NCBI GenBank assembly: GCA_944472135.2
Contig: OX235270.1
Location: forward strand, 73,975,168 to 74,039,167
Direction: 5' to 3'
Source of the DNA: Trichobilharzia regenti
Lineage: Eukaryota; Platyhelminthes; Trematoda; Strigeidida; Schistosomatidae
Length of the DNA stretch: 64,000 nt
Below the pieces are notes generated by a model, which had not been told where the DNA came from, made no database searches, and saw nothing but the letters and a program-made list of their open reading frames with translations. The position numbers were made by a program, and so were the translations under genes. The number at the start of each line of letters is the position of its first letter. Positions within the stretch are counted from its first letter, which is position 1. Positions 37,901 through 52,900 of this stretch are shown here, piece after piece.

Positions 37901-40900
37901 GGTGTTTTTTTTCAATTATTTATGTTGAGGTATGTAAAAAAACAGAACACAGAAAAACGACACTTTGTTGAATTTACAATGGACGGCTTTCAGGAAATCA
38001 GCCTCTAGTACCTTTGCGTGGTAGTCAGACACCCGCTACTTATTCTAATTTTAATCGTAATTGTTCCTATTTGTAGTTAACTGAGTCTTCTGTTACTCAT
38101 AACAAGAGGAGTGTTTGCAATACATGGTGGGATCTCAATAATAATAATAATATATGTTTGCTGACATCTTTTGAAAAAAGTTACCATATTGTCATGGGAT
38201 TTCTTTTTTATACCTGTTGTAAGTTACTGTGGCTACGTACTCAAAAGAGTACTTAAGTTTAAAATGTCACATTTTGACATTGAGGTTTTTAATTTCATTT
38301 GTAATTTTGTATATAAAAATGCTCATCAAGACAAAGTGAAATGAAATTACTCTCGATTAGGGACACAGTGAACTTGCTGACCAAAAATATTTCACCAATA
38401 ATCCACACACTCTGAATGAGTTAATGTAAGATCGAATCATCAAAATGAAATAAACTGTCACTTACTTCTGTTAGCCAATAACCGGATAATCGAAAGCCAC
38501 TCAAAATTCGGATGCAAGTCATCAAGCTGTCAATGAATTATTAACAGTGAGTATTAGACTACATTTATACCCGTTAGGATAACTTCAAAGTCTTAGCGGT
38601 TTAAATTATAACCTTCTTATCTAAATGATCGTTTAAAATCACTGAAATCCAGATTTTTCTTGAAGTTACTCAAAGTGCCTCTTGCAGTTTTTAATGTTTA
38701 TTTTGTATATGTTGGCTCTAACCAATTAGATTAGGTAAATATACTTCATGTTAACTTGTTAAATATTGTTAAGCTCCCCTGGACGTGGGTTGTAGACTTT
38801 AGGCGGTCAACATCAGAGTGCGTTTCGATATATTTAAAGAAAACTTACATAGACTAAATAGCTGAACAGCGTATATTTACTGTTGTTAGATTAAATTTTA
38901 GTCTCACAAGAGAAACTGTGAATTCAAAACTTTTACAAGCAAACTATAGACTATGCTGAATATCTTGATGTAAGAGTATTCCCCATTTGATATATGTGAC
39001 TACAGTGTTTAAATTAGCATTTTAACGATATCTATACCTATCTGATCGGCATTCATGTAGTTGTTAAACTGAGTTCATGAAGTCAGTCACTTGCATTCCA
39101 CTTCATCCAAGTATAAAACGCCTCATTAATGTATCTATCTAAAAGTGTTTTTTCATCACAAAAGCGTTTATTGTTCTGAATATTTGAAAGTTCTCTTCAA
39201 CTTTCCAGGATGCACTTTTTATCTGTTTTTGATAATCCTTTTGAAACACAAAATAAATGAGCAAAGAATACCCTTTTCGATAAATTAAATAGGCCGTACA
39301 ACTAGGCACTTTTCTCATCGAATTTCCGAACATCACCCTGCATGCTTAAGTAAATGAGAAACAAAATCTACTCATAGCGCTATTCTATCTCATCTTGTGG
39401 ATACAGAACACAAGATTGATGTCAACCATGCTTTCAGGGTCATTTACCGCATACCTACGAATCTCAATTTTGCCTTAAGAGTTCGACTACTAAATACTGC
39501 TGAGGCTGTTGGGATCCGCGTTAACAAGCCTAATTTGTGCATCCAAAAGAAGTTAGTTCAGACTTTATCATTACCTTGGCCACTTAGGTTTGAATGATCC
39601 TCAATTTTTGTGGAATTTTCCTAATTTTAGTTGATATTCAGTTTGCTATTATATCTTTATTATTATTATTTAAGCATCTTTAATGAATTGTAATTTCACT
39701 ATGATCTTACTTTACAAATCGATATTATTTAAAAACACTAATATTGTTATTGACTACTATTCTGGAATATTCTATGTATATATATATAATTGTAGAGCCA
39801 GAAGAGGAAATTATCGAAAAGGATATTCGTTGCTCAGTTATTTTGTGTTTTATAGGTGACTGAATGAATATTTTTGCTTTATTGAAATCCTTTTGAGCTT
39901 TACAATTTTCTTTCCAGTGCAGATTGTAAACAACCGCAATAGTATAGAAAAAATGGTTACATACGACAGTTTTTTTTCCTTCACGTTCCCCAGTGGAACA
40001 TAGGGCTTCAAGCTAGTGGCTTGAAGTTTCTGTGGCAGTATTTATTTTTACAGGATAAGGTTGCTAGCCTCATGCCCAACCTTTCCTCTTTACCAGCAGT
40101 TTTTTGGCTTAGCGAGATAAAGGAGTGCGTCGGCCGGAGATCGATCCCCGGACCATGTGCATGGTCGGCGAGCGTCCTAACCGCTATACCACCGACGCAC
40201 GTATGACAGTTATCTAATCTCATTTTGCGACTCTACAGACGTCCATCAGATGAACTGAACTAAACACTGAGAACACGTTAATTACTAGTTTGTTCTAGTT
40301 AGTGCAGATATGAATACCCAACTAACAGGAACTTAGTGACTCAGTGACATTCTACTTATTGAAAGGATAAAGAACTTGAAATAAACAGTGTACAACACTT
40401 TATCTACCTATTAGTGAAGATTTAATTAGTCTTCAGCAGATTTAAGTTGGTTATCTAGATTACCGCAAAAGTAGTCAATTTTTCTATAAATCGGTTGAAT
40501 TTCACTCTTCACATAGGTATTTTTTAGGTGAAAATATCTTTTTAAAGAATATTTAACTGAACAGCTTTAAATTTCGTGATGTAAACCGAAGGAAATCGGA
40601 ATATGATTGCTTAATAAAGTGGCTATAGTATAGATCATGTTCCTAAAATACTTGAAACACGTGTACACAAAAATGTGTTGTATTGTAATCGCCCTATATC
40701 GCTGGTACTTTCTGATATAATTTCTTTAAAAACACTTAAATCGGTTTATTCAATACTTTCAAACTGAATAAAGAATGGAAGAAAAACTAGGACAAATGGG
40801 ATTGGTGGCCGTGCACTTAAATGAAATACCGATCAACGACTATTTGATCGCTCAGTGAGTCAGTGCTAAGTTTTATAAATACAGATGGAAACCTTCCCAA

Positions 40901-43900
40901 CTATGCCTTCTCATGAAACTTCACTAAATATGAGGTCTGCTTTAGTGTCTAAACTTCTACAGATGGGAACTCTCCAACCGGAGCTGAGAACATTCATTGC
41001 TATATAAAAAGGCTTTTAAATAGTTTCTCATTCTAACTTCCAATACTCATCATGATATTAAAACATGCAATTCGTGGAGAAAATTGCATTTGATTACACT
41101 TTCCAAAGGATAGATCGATTCTGTATCTACTGAATTGTGTATTTGTTTGTTCTTTAATAAAAAATTTATTTGAGATGATCACTAACACTTCAAATAAAAT
41201 AAAAACGTAGTTGAAATCGGAAGATCAAGAATAATTTAAGTGATTTAGCACTGCCTTGGCTGAACACTTTAATCTCAAGGCTTTTACACTCATTGAAGAT
41301 AGAGAAGTTTGTGAGGGAACACAGAATAGGACTAACTACCTAGATAACTGATATTTTCAATCCATGAAATCAATATATTTCCAAATTCCCATTTACGCAT
41401 TAAGAAAAACAGAAGACTGAGCGAAGAAGAAGAAATATATTCCTTTTCGATTAGTTTCTCATCATCGTCTCTATACTAATATATAGTCCTTTACACCAAA
41501 ACGTTTATCAATGTGCCTTTGATGGTGCACCTCATGGTGTACAATGAACGTAAATTTTCTGTTCAATAAAGAAATACAAGAATGATCTAGTATAGAAACA
41601 AGGTTAATTAGACAGTAGTAAGTTAGATGACGTATTATAATTGACTAAAATGTTACAACTTAGGTCAGGATAGCAACATAGGTAGTTACAGGTCGAGACT
41701 AAGTAGAGTTGGGGTAGGGAGTACTGTCATTCAAATTAGGACTAAAATCGAGTCAACAAATTGGATGACGTAACGTAAGTGACTAGAAATTGAGCGTTGG
41801 TCAAGTCACTAACAGTAGTAATCAAGTGTAGAAATTAAATCGAGTAAGAGAGAGCCGAAAATATATGTGTAAAACTGTGGCACTATGGTAGTGAGTAATT
41901 CCATATTAGTTTGTTTATTAGATGTATCACACGGTAAAACAGTATTACTTACTGGATGACGTTTCGAACAAAATTTATTATAATATTATATTTGAAAAGA
42001 CAAAATAATACTAATGAAGAGACAGAAGGAAAGAAATGGAATTTGCCTGTCGGTTGTTAAGATAGATTACGTCCACTGCAAGTGTATTGACTGAACGAAC
42101 TACTTCAGTTTACACAAATAATTGTGTATAAATGCGATTGTACAGCTATGTGAATGAAGTCGCCGAAAAGAGTCTCTTCGCTTAAGGTCTTCTCTTTTTC
42201 ATATGACTCAATGGGGAGTTTTAAGCAATCAAGAAATGTATAGACAATAAGATGGTGTTACCGTGAGATCACTACTAGGCCCAATCTTAGGAAATTTTTT
42301 TGGCGAAACTAGAAAATGTTCCACTCAAAGATGTAATATATAATCTTGATTTCTACTGCCGAAATGTTGATGATACATTTATAGTTATTAAGAAAGAAAG
42401 TAAGGACAATTTAAATAGACCGCATCCCAGCATAAGCTTCACTAAGGAAGAAGAAGAAAATGACTCTATCCGCTTTTTGGCCGTCCTAATAACTAAACGA
42501 ACTGACGGAACAATATGTAGACGTTTGTATAGAAAACCTACTTCCACTGGACAATATGTTCACCCTCTGAGCTTCGTACGTTAACAATAAAAACGTAATC
42601 TGGTTAGATGTCTGCTTCACCGGGCTAGAGTTATCTGTTCAAATCAGGCACTGAACTCTGTAATATCGGCGATCAACCAAGTAGAAACAGATATCCAACT
42701 AAATTCATAAACAAACACATGAACTCAGAAAGTAAAGAGTTGAAGTTTCCGAATGCCTCCAAGAAGTCAATGTTCCCAAGATTACAATTCGCCGGTGGTG
42801 TCAATAGTGAGATCTTTCACAACGTCGGAGAAGGCCTTCAAAAGGACTTTCTACGCAGCTAAGCTATGCTGTGTATTTGTTAGCCGACCAATACTCAGTT
42901 CAACAAATAAAGACGGACTGCCCTGTTTTATTTATTTATTTTATTTTTGATTTACAGCTTGATTCCACACTGTATTTTTGGTACAAGTATGGAATTTCCA
43001 GCATGGATATCGGTAGCCCAAATTTTGCAGGCCGACCATAGATATCAGGTGTGCGTCGGCAGGGGATCGAACCCGGACCATGTGGATGGTCGGCGAGAGT
43101 CCTAACCACTGTGCCACCGACGCCTCTTCCATGTGTATTTACCAGTTTAACTGCCCGTGCTGAGCTAGTTACATAGGGCGTACGATCAGGCAAGTTCATC
43201 GTCGAATTTTTGAACACCTCCCATCTTGGTTTGGCAAAGGTCCGAATTAAGCCATACGCAGCTCAGTAATAGCTCATCTCGTGGATATTCAACATCAAAT
43301 TGACTCTAACAAATATTTTAAAGTTATTTAACCTATATCACCTCTCGCATGGTCTACGAGTACGACTTTAACATACAGCAGAGGCAATCGGAATTCATCT
43401 GAACAAGCCTAATATGTGTGTTCAAAAGAAATTTTTACAGCCCCTTCATTTGACATGGCCAACTAAATAATATGTATTAATTTTTTAAAGCGATTTCTCC
43501 CCTCTCTTGTAACCATGTTTTGACTTTGTTAATTTAAAATTCTAGCTAATTCTATTAACTTTGTATTTTGCGTAACTCTTCTGAGTTATCACTGCTATTT
43601 TACAAATTTCTTGATTATGTAATAACTTGTTACCAACGCCTAAGAATCAACTTATCTTGAATTCCGTAATTAATTTTCTCCTCTAACATCTATTAGTTAT
43701 TTGTTTTGATGACCTTAAATCTCTTGATTTCACCCTCCGCCTATACCTAAAACTGATTAACTAAAATGACCACCTGATTGTTAAGAATTTTGGTGTAAGA
43801 AACCATATATTAGTGTGGAGCCAATAATGAGGAACTAATTGAAGAGGAATATATTTCTTCGCTCAGTCTGTTGTTTTTAAATCAATATTTGTTTGTCTGA

Positions 43901-46900
43901 GTGATGGCAGCTTAGATTTTTCTCGGTACCATATTCCACCTTGGCGTAAACTGGGAGGTCGTGAGGCTCTGTTTATCGAAAAAGAATAGATGGTTTCACT
44001 TTTTTCACCGGAAGAGTATTTTTTTATTCAGACACCAGATACATGAAAGGTTAAAAAATGAAGCTAAGTGTCTAGTGTTGTCTCTAAAAGAACAAATTAA
44101 AGTTATTATTCCACATCACTCAAATTAGGAATAGCTTAAGTACTAATGACAAATAATAACTACAGCTGCTTAAATGTTCCAGGACGCATAGACTTTCAGT
44201 TACTGCAAGCAAAGCCGTTTTGCTGAGAGTACTAAAATACTAGACATTAATGTTAAGAATGCGATGAAGATAAATAACACAAGTTCAAGAACATGAATGT
44301 ACATGTTGCTGACCACTCAGTGTTTGCAGAGACTTTAAGAAAACTTAGAAAGTTAAACCTCTTGGGATTAATGTGATTGTTTAACGCTTAAACAGAAGCC
44401 TTTGTTAAGTTAAATTATAGTATTTCGTATAATGCTGTGCGTCGGTTGCATAGCGGTTAGGACGCTCGCCGACCACGCCGATGGTCCGGGGTTCGATCCC
44501 CGGCCACAGACGCACTCCTTTATCTCGCTAAGCCAGAAATAATGCTGGTAAAGAGGAAAGGTTGGCCATGAGGCTAGCAATCCCATCCTGTAAAAATAAA
44601 TACTGCCACAGAAACTTCAAGCCACTAGCTTGAAGTCCTGTGTCCCACTGGGGAACGTGAAAAAAAAGTATAATGCTAATCACTCGTGTTTAGCAATGGA
44701 TAACACACTGTTGAAAATAAGTGTCACTTCATTTTTACTGGATGGATCGATTGAATATACAAGTCTACTATTCATAATAATAAAACACTCAACGATGTTA
44801 TAGACATAAACTTTGTTATCTCTTTACAAAACGTTTTAGTGAGGCAGTAAGGTATAAAATGCTTGATCTCCAAATTCTAGGACAAAATGTATCAATAAAC
44901 AGCATAGGCAGTAGGGAATCATAAATATTTTATTGTTGGGAGAAACTGGACACTCACACTAGCAATATGATTTTCTGGAAATCTAAGTGTTTCTTTTAAA
45001 CAACAGCTTGTTCATACCATTTATCCACTGTCATCATTTAAACCGATCAAAAGACACCGTACAATATATAAATTTAGTAAGTGCTTTAAACTTGTATCTT
45101 CTCGTATCCATGTATTTGTTAGACTGGAAAAATAGTAAGAGTCACTGGTGTTTGTAAAACATTCGCATATATTTACTAAAATTCAGTCGAAACATAGTTT
45201 AAAAGCTCTGTGAGTATAAATGCTGATCAACTAACAAATTTACAAAGACTGGAGGGGTTAGTTGGAATACTTTCATCAATAGCTCCTACGACATTGTTAA
45301 TCTAACAGTGGTTCGTTTATAAAGCAGCAGTAACTCAGATGTAAACTTCAGGAGAGAGGTGTACAGATACTTTTAACAATCATTCGTTCCGATGAATTCT
45401 CTAATACCATCAAAAATACAATTATGAGAAATGAAGTTTCCTGTGACAAATTAAGCACAGGGACATTTTGTGTGCATTTTTGAGTTTAATTTACATGATA
45501 ATGCAGTTTAAGTGCCTTTGAATAAGCCGTTCTCTGCGGTTAAAGATAACAAGCCTATAAAATGCAGTCATCAGAGTTTTAGCTGACCTGCTAATAGACA
45601 AAACATCAGCTGACAATCTATACTACATAGGGTGAAACTTTTAATTGTTTGTTTTGCTGCTGACATTATTATTGGTGTATTGGACAAAAAGAAACAAGTA
45701 CAAATTTAAGGTGGTTGACTAACACCTGTATTTTTGATATGGAGTCCTGCTGATTTGCGTAACTGATTTTCAAATGATTATATTGCCTAGCAGCATGCAA
45801 TGTACATTTCTAATTCTCCACTTACTTTTTGAATATTATAAAGTTTACGAAGTAAGTCAAAAGTTGTAGCGTCAATATTTCTATGTACACAACAGAAGTT
45901 ACACTGGTATTATTTTAGACTAGATTTTCACGTGGGTGTATTATTCGAATTTCAGCTTTCAATTCTTTGAAAACAAAATATATTTGCCTTAGTATTCTTC
46001 GCTCTTCAATTATTAGGCTATGAAGTTGAATATATAGCCTTACTTGAACTAAAAGAAAAGTTACTTTATGTGTAGTTACATAGATTATATGAAGAAAGTG
46101 AATGGAATTCTTAGAATTATAATTAACAGGTGTATTTTAGCTGAAGTTGATAACTAGGGAGAGTTATTATTAATCAACTGATATTTTACTAGTTTATCCT
46201 ATTCCTGAGAATAGAATTCACCTTATTTTCGGTAAGTTGTCATCAGACTTTATAATTACATTACTTTACATTTACATTACTCACATATCTACAATGATTA
46301 TCTAGACTATTTCAACGCTTGTATGAAACTATCCATGTTATTTCAAGTTTGACTACCGATTGATATCAGTTAGGGAACAACTGAAAACTAGGGAGTACTG
46401 GAGAGCTGTTTTGTGCTGGTTTGAGATCCATTGATAGTACACATCTCCCGGGGTTCTAACCAGGACTATCCAGTCTCAAGGCAAACTCGTAGACGATTCA
46501 GCTATTAGAACCTGACTCAATGGCCTGTGAGTTCCTACTTCTACCAATGTGTGATTTTAACCCAACCACCAGCCAATCTCATCGGTGAGAACTGGTTCCC
46601 ACTTCAGACCGGGTGGACCACGGTTTGATTATCACCTTGATTATTAGTTACTAATTTACATCCTTGAACTTTATTTCTTTCAACCACTTTAGTGATGTAA
46701 TCGTAAGGCATGGTAAGAAACTACCGTAAATACGCATTTCCATCAGTTGTGTATTGTAATTATCATAATGGCGATATTTAAATTATCCCGATGGATTTCT
46801 GTAGTCTTAAAATTCAATTCAAGTAGTCCTAATGGCTACATGTATTCTGGAAGATACTGAAAATAATCCAGAAAATTGTTGAGTTTAACTGTGAAGATGA

Positions 46901-49900
46901 AATTCAGCTTTACGCGATGTTGAATAAGTCCAGATTGCTCAGAAATACACATTTTGAAGTGAAAATTCACCACACATTCTTTTAGGAACCTGAAATATTC
47001 ATATTACAATTTAATATTTTTTATTTGACACCGTAAATATTAGCATGAATGATTTATGATGTCCCTAATGGGTGATAGGAGACAGTGGTAAACAGATGCA
47101 TCTAGTAATGGAGACGAGTGATTGAAACATTGCTGCTTTTATCAGTTAATGTCATATACGCCTGAGCGCTTCAGTCCATACTTATCCTACTTTTGGTAAT
47201 GAAGAAAGCTTTTGCTGAGTTTCAGGGATAACACATAATCAGCCGTTACTAACGTTTTAAATGATTTTCAAGGTCAGCTAGGTTTTTTTTGTGTGGCTAA
47301 AATGCGATTTGTTTGCCAAACTGTGTTTTACTTTAGATTTTTAAACAATTTTTAGGTATGTACTCTCCCCCACAGGAAAAAATCTAGTTTGTAATCAGCC
47401 TCTGTTTGTATGTTAGTTCTTGTTATTAGCACCAAAATGAATAATGCTTAATACCGATAGGTTGTACCCGGCATCTCTATTATACACGTGTCTAAGTACT
47501 TCAAAAACATATGACTCAGTGTGAACTGTTTCAGAAAGATTACATTTTGCTATAAAAGACAGCAGAGATATAAACTCACTAGATAGTTGGAAACTACAAT
47601 CAGAAGGTTTTTTTAATGCTTATTGTTGCCATACAGACAATTAGGAGACGAATAAAACTCTCTGCTAGTGACAGAATGAGATGAGTAGTTGTCTTCCAGT
47701 CACATCAACCAGTAGTGGTTACTAGCCAAATCGAAGTGATCTAAGCACCGGAGGACCGTTTCACTCGCTTGCGAAGGAGTTTGACTCAGCTCAGGGAAAT
47801 GAATCAGTTCAAACCATCCTGTAACTGGACATAAGCCTAGCACACAGAAGTAAGAGTATATTTTATGCAGTAACTTACGAGGTTTGAATTTCATGTTTTG
47901 CCTAAAAATGTGGCCACTCTTGCCATTATAATTTATATTCATGCCTGAAGATGCATACAGATTTTAAACGTTCGGACGTAACAGTAGGGTTTTTCTTATT
48001 CTGTCAATATACCTATTGACTGTAACGAAAGGATTGCTTAAACTGTTAAGTTTTTTTAGAAGAAAAGAAAGCTATTGATGAAACTGTTTGAAGTACAGTA
48101 ATGTCAGTTATTTGACTTTAAAGTTAAAAATATTTCGTCAGAGGCAAGGAACAATGTATTACTAAAACAAATATGTTCTCTCAGCTGGTTGGTTTAGTTG
48201 CAGAGCTTTCGTTGTCCTTCTGGACAACATCTTCAGCGCAATTTTTAACTTAAAATGAAACGATTTCAATTTTTTTCATGAGATTTTTAAATTTCTTAAA
48301 TTTTTTCATATAAGATGTAGTTCAGAAGGACGACGAAAGCTCCGCAACTAAACCAACCAGCTGAGGGAATACTATTAATTGCAAATCGTCGACCTGAGCT
48401 ACAAATCTTCTCTATTATTTTAAAAGAGACATATTTCTACTCTCTTTCATCAAGGTATGACTAGTGTTTGAAAAGAATTTGTACAAAAAAAGTGCAATGC
48501 TTATCTACTATATGAGGAGAAAACTAATCGTGCTGTTACTATTAACAAGCAACTAACGAAAACTCAGTTGGATCCGATATATATAAGTCAAAATCCTTTT
48601 GAATTTGAAAAAGGCGTTACGCAGAAGTAAGTGCATTTACTAACTGCTTGTTGGTTGTACCCGATGTTGATAAACTTATGTTCAACATTTCTGAACTGTT
48701 AAGTTCGGGATGCCTTTTTCCTGGTTTCCACTGGTTGCTACTAGCATTAAACGTAAGCGTATTTACTAATGCGAAGAACTGAATTCACCAGGCTTTTTTA
48801 TCCGTACGAGGTATTACTGATTTACAACCTTGGTGTAATTCATAGGCACTGTTTTAATCTCAGTATCTCTTCACATTACAGTCTTTTTTACATATCATCA
48901 AATCAACACATCATTTTCATTCATGTTTTCGCCAGAAGAAAAAAAATCAATAAAGTTAGATAAGTGCTACTGTTATCCGAAAAAGTACAACTACTAACTT
49001 TAGATTCCTACTTGTATCTTCAACGCAATTTTTATGAATATGTTTTTCTATGCATTTCTTTTTCTTTTGCATTCATTTCCTTTCTAATCTTATGCACTTT
49101 ACCTCTGCACAGCATATGTGTATGTGTGTGTGTGTGTGTAGATGGGGGCAGAGGCACAAAACTGTAATGTCCTACTTCATAGGCTATAGAAAAATCGTTC
49201 AATATGAACATACAGATTGGTGAACTTGTCAAAATCCCTTCTGTGCACGAATCATTTTTTTTGTTGTATATGACATGCACAATAACAAATTTTACAAAAC
49301 AGGAGGAAATTAACATCCCTGAAAAGGTATGTGGGCTAAAATCAGGTCATTTTTATCAAGATTATATATTGCGCGCCCTGTATTTGTATGTATCACGTAT
49401 TTAAACAAATCACTGCCAATTCAAGTGATCGATTAAAACAGTTATTGATTAAATAATAAGTGATGAATGAAAAGACAGCAACTTTCCCACTTCAAATAAA
49501 TGTCTAGTGTGGTTTGTTCAGCGGTATGTCTGTACACAATGAGTGTATGCATATATATAACTGTATAAACAGAAACATTTGTTGTCTCGTTAGCATCTTT
49601 CTTTTTTTAATGAATCTTTCAACCAGCATGACTCATTAGCAGAATTAAAACTAGAACCAGATTTACGAAAGACACTGACATGGATACGACAGCACAACTT
49701 AAACATCGATTCGTAGTTTTACCACATTTGAATACATAAACCGGTTAATAAAGCAGTTTCCCGTAGGTGAGATTAATCATAGATCTAACAAATTCACCTG
49801 ATCTTGACAAAGCAAGCACATTTGAAAAACATAAATTTAAGGATCCCAGCACTTTTCAAAGAATATTTGGACTGAAAGGGTGTCAATCCTGTTCAGGTGT

Positions 49901-52900
49901 CACCACACCATTTTGAAAATGAACCAGACTACAGGATGGATACATCGACCGCCTTTTGCAGCTATCGACAGGAAAAGAAATATAAGCTTACATTTGTAGG
50001 CACTCGAAGATGAGTACAAGGTGTGATTTTCGCGAAATCAACTGGTTGATGTGATTGGTTTCCAACTGCACACATAAATCAGCAGTATATGAAATCCTGC
50101 AATTTTGTCTGCCATTTTTATGCCAGTTGCGATAATGTATGATATACTAATTGTAGGTGTTAAAAATGAAGGAGGTTAGTGTAAAAGTAAAAGAAATCTG
50201 AAGAGTTTCACCTCTTGTTTGGTGATGAAAAAACTTTGTGTTGAAATAAATATTCTTGAAGCATTTCATAGTAAATTGGGGAATCACTATTACTTGACTA
50301 TGTCAGATAGGGTGACATTTGTTTCCAAGAGAGGTGAAATGTTCTCCTCATAAATGTTACATTATTTAGTGATTATTGTCTGTTTAGTTATGTTTTCTGT
50401 AGTCGAATATGTGAAAAATTCGCGAGAAAATATAACTTAGACAATTCATTCGTCAGCGTCAAAGTAACCTTAAAGTAGGAAGTCATTCCAGTGGATGGTG
50501 ATTAGCAGTGGAATCCACGTTGCGTACTTCATCTCATTAAGGAATCGTCATCCGAGTGTTCTTGCAATCCCAGTGAGTGATGGTGTTTTTCCACTGAGAC
50601 TTGAACCCAGTGCCTGTCATTTCAAACGCCGAAGCGGTATCCACTAGACCACTGTGGCCAGGAGAGCCATCTCTTGTGCAACGCGCATCAGCTGGCCTTT
50701 ATTTTTAATTCATATTTAACTTTTCAAATAATTCAGCGGGGTGAAATATTCGGTATGTCAACAGAGGCTGAACATTTCTGTTTTGCATAATTTCAGATCT
50801 ACTGAATGTTATATGAAACTCGAAATTTTAATGACGTATCACCGAAACACATTCATTTTATTACTACTAAAATGTATTGTATATCTTAGATTGTATAGCT
50901 TGAGAATGATGTCGGTGAAAACAAAATAACTCTTCTCTGAGCTCGTTTTCTTTTTGTAATTCACAATTACCGTTTGTCTTCAAATCATCAGTTACTTTTC
51001 ATTAAAAGATTAGAATAAGGCCGTAGTAGACAGAGAGTTCATTATATCTCAAGTTGATGACCATGACAGATTAAGCATAATATGGCATTGTATGACACTG
51101 CTTGATAGGTGTTAGAATGACTGTAAACTCAGTTAAGAAATGAATTTATCTATCTATTAGAAATTCAGATAACTAGCCGTGTTCTTAAAATGCAAGAGAC
51201 GATTTCCCAAGAGTTTAGTGAACAACTACATCAAATTTTAATTATGTTATTGAAGACTCTAAATTCAGAGATTATGTAATAACACTTCATTTTTTACAAA
51301 GAAAGAAACAACGAGTAAAAATATGCAGCGACTAAATTTCATCATTTCGGTTTTCCAGAGTGATTACTTAGGTAGAAGACTTGGTATTACTGATAGTAGT
51401 TGATTAGACTGTATTCACATAAGGATAGATACATACAGCTAAGGTCTTATTATTGTTGAAATGCATTGAGGCTTTCTCCGAATACTTTAAGTAGACCAGT
51501 TCATTTTGTGCTTACATTGTTCGACAATGAAACAATCAAGTGATAAACGCTTTTTTCTGGGAATGGACTAAATGAGTTGGTTAGCTGGCATCGATTCACC
51601 GTATACAAAGGCGAATCCTCCTCTGCTATGCTCACTGAAGCTGGTGTCCCCAAGGTGCTGTACTTTCCCCACTTCTCTTCTCTTTCTTTCTACATGACCT
51701 ACCATCTTCAAATGACATTAACTTTGTAAAATATGCTAACGACCTAACTGTACCTTTGCCTGTCAAATGTCAAAGTGACTGCATGATATGTATCCACATA
51801 TATATATTTATGTGTGTGTGTGCATGTTGGTCTCTCTTTCTGTTTGCTCGGTTAGTCTGTGACCACTTCACTTGTATGGACTTGTCTCTTTTAATAATGT
51901 GTATTCTCCTTATATTATATTATATATAATATGAGTGTTTGTTGACAGTCCGTTGCTTAGTGACATATATCCATATATGTTTGTTGGCATGTCTGCTATA
52001 TTCGCTATGTATAATTGGATCGACACTCCATTATAACTAGCCATTCATGTTAAGACTGTCTAATGATTTTTCCCACGCTTGTCTGAAATATTCATATATA
52101 TTTCTCATTTACAATCTTGTGACTTTACTTTACAACTACTTGACTTGCTTACCACTTTGGTGTGAGACCATTTATTTTCGTCTCTTGTGTTTGGACAATA
52201 GAAGTATCATCGCAAACCTAGTGGTCTTCTGATTTCCGCCTTCTCGCGTCAGGACTATTAGTTTCTCGACCAGTCCATAACCATAATTTAGCGACGAGTA
52301 CATAACAATTTGGCGACGGGGATGGGATACCAGAACATAACACTGCACTAAACTAAACGGCTTTTTATCAGAGGTCAGCCAATGGTCCAAGGAAAACGGT
52401 CTCACCTTAAACCCCTCCAAATGCCAAACAGTTAATTTCACCTTTAGGCACAAATCTGACCTAAACAAACTGGTTAGCACTCACGAGGTGTCCGACATTG
52501 ATGGCACTGAAATAGAAACCAAGTCGGAAATTAAATACCTAGGCGTCACTCTATCTGGTGATCTTTCCTGGTCGTCTCATATCTTGATGAATTCTAAGAA
52601 AATATTCCGTCTTACCTTCTACATCTTGAAGTTAAGACTTTCTGGTGTAACCCAACCCTTACTCCTACAATTTGTTAACTTCCGTATTCTGCCCATTATT
52701 CTCTGTTGTTCCCCCTTAGTCTTTCCTGGGCTATTGAAGAAAGACTATACCTTATTACGTAGGATGTTAAAGGTTGTCAGCAGGGTAAGCAGTTTACCAC
52801 TTAGCCAGCTTGTTAATATTCTGGTGGACAGACACATGGACTCATGTGAAAAATGGGCGAAATCCATTTTATCTGACTCACAACACCCTCTACATTCACA

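Noticed and set aside
44437..44510. tRNA gene at the SINE head
   Set aside because: Box A and B are present, but the anticodon arm is a palindrome without a 7-base loop, and the body, A-tail and target duplication show a SINE.
46347..46625. Working hammerhead in this SINE
   Set aside because: Core CTGANGA and GAAA are both mutated.
49032..49316. 94-codon - strand frame with His-Thr repeats
   Set aside because: Produced by the (TG)n microsatellite.
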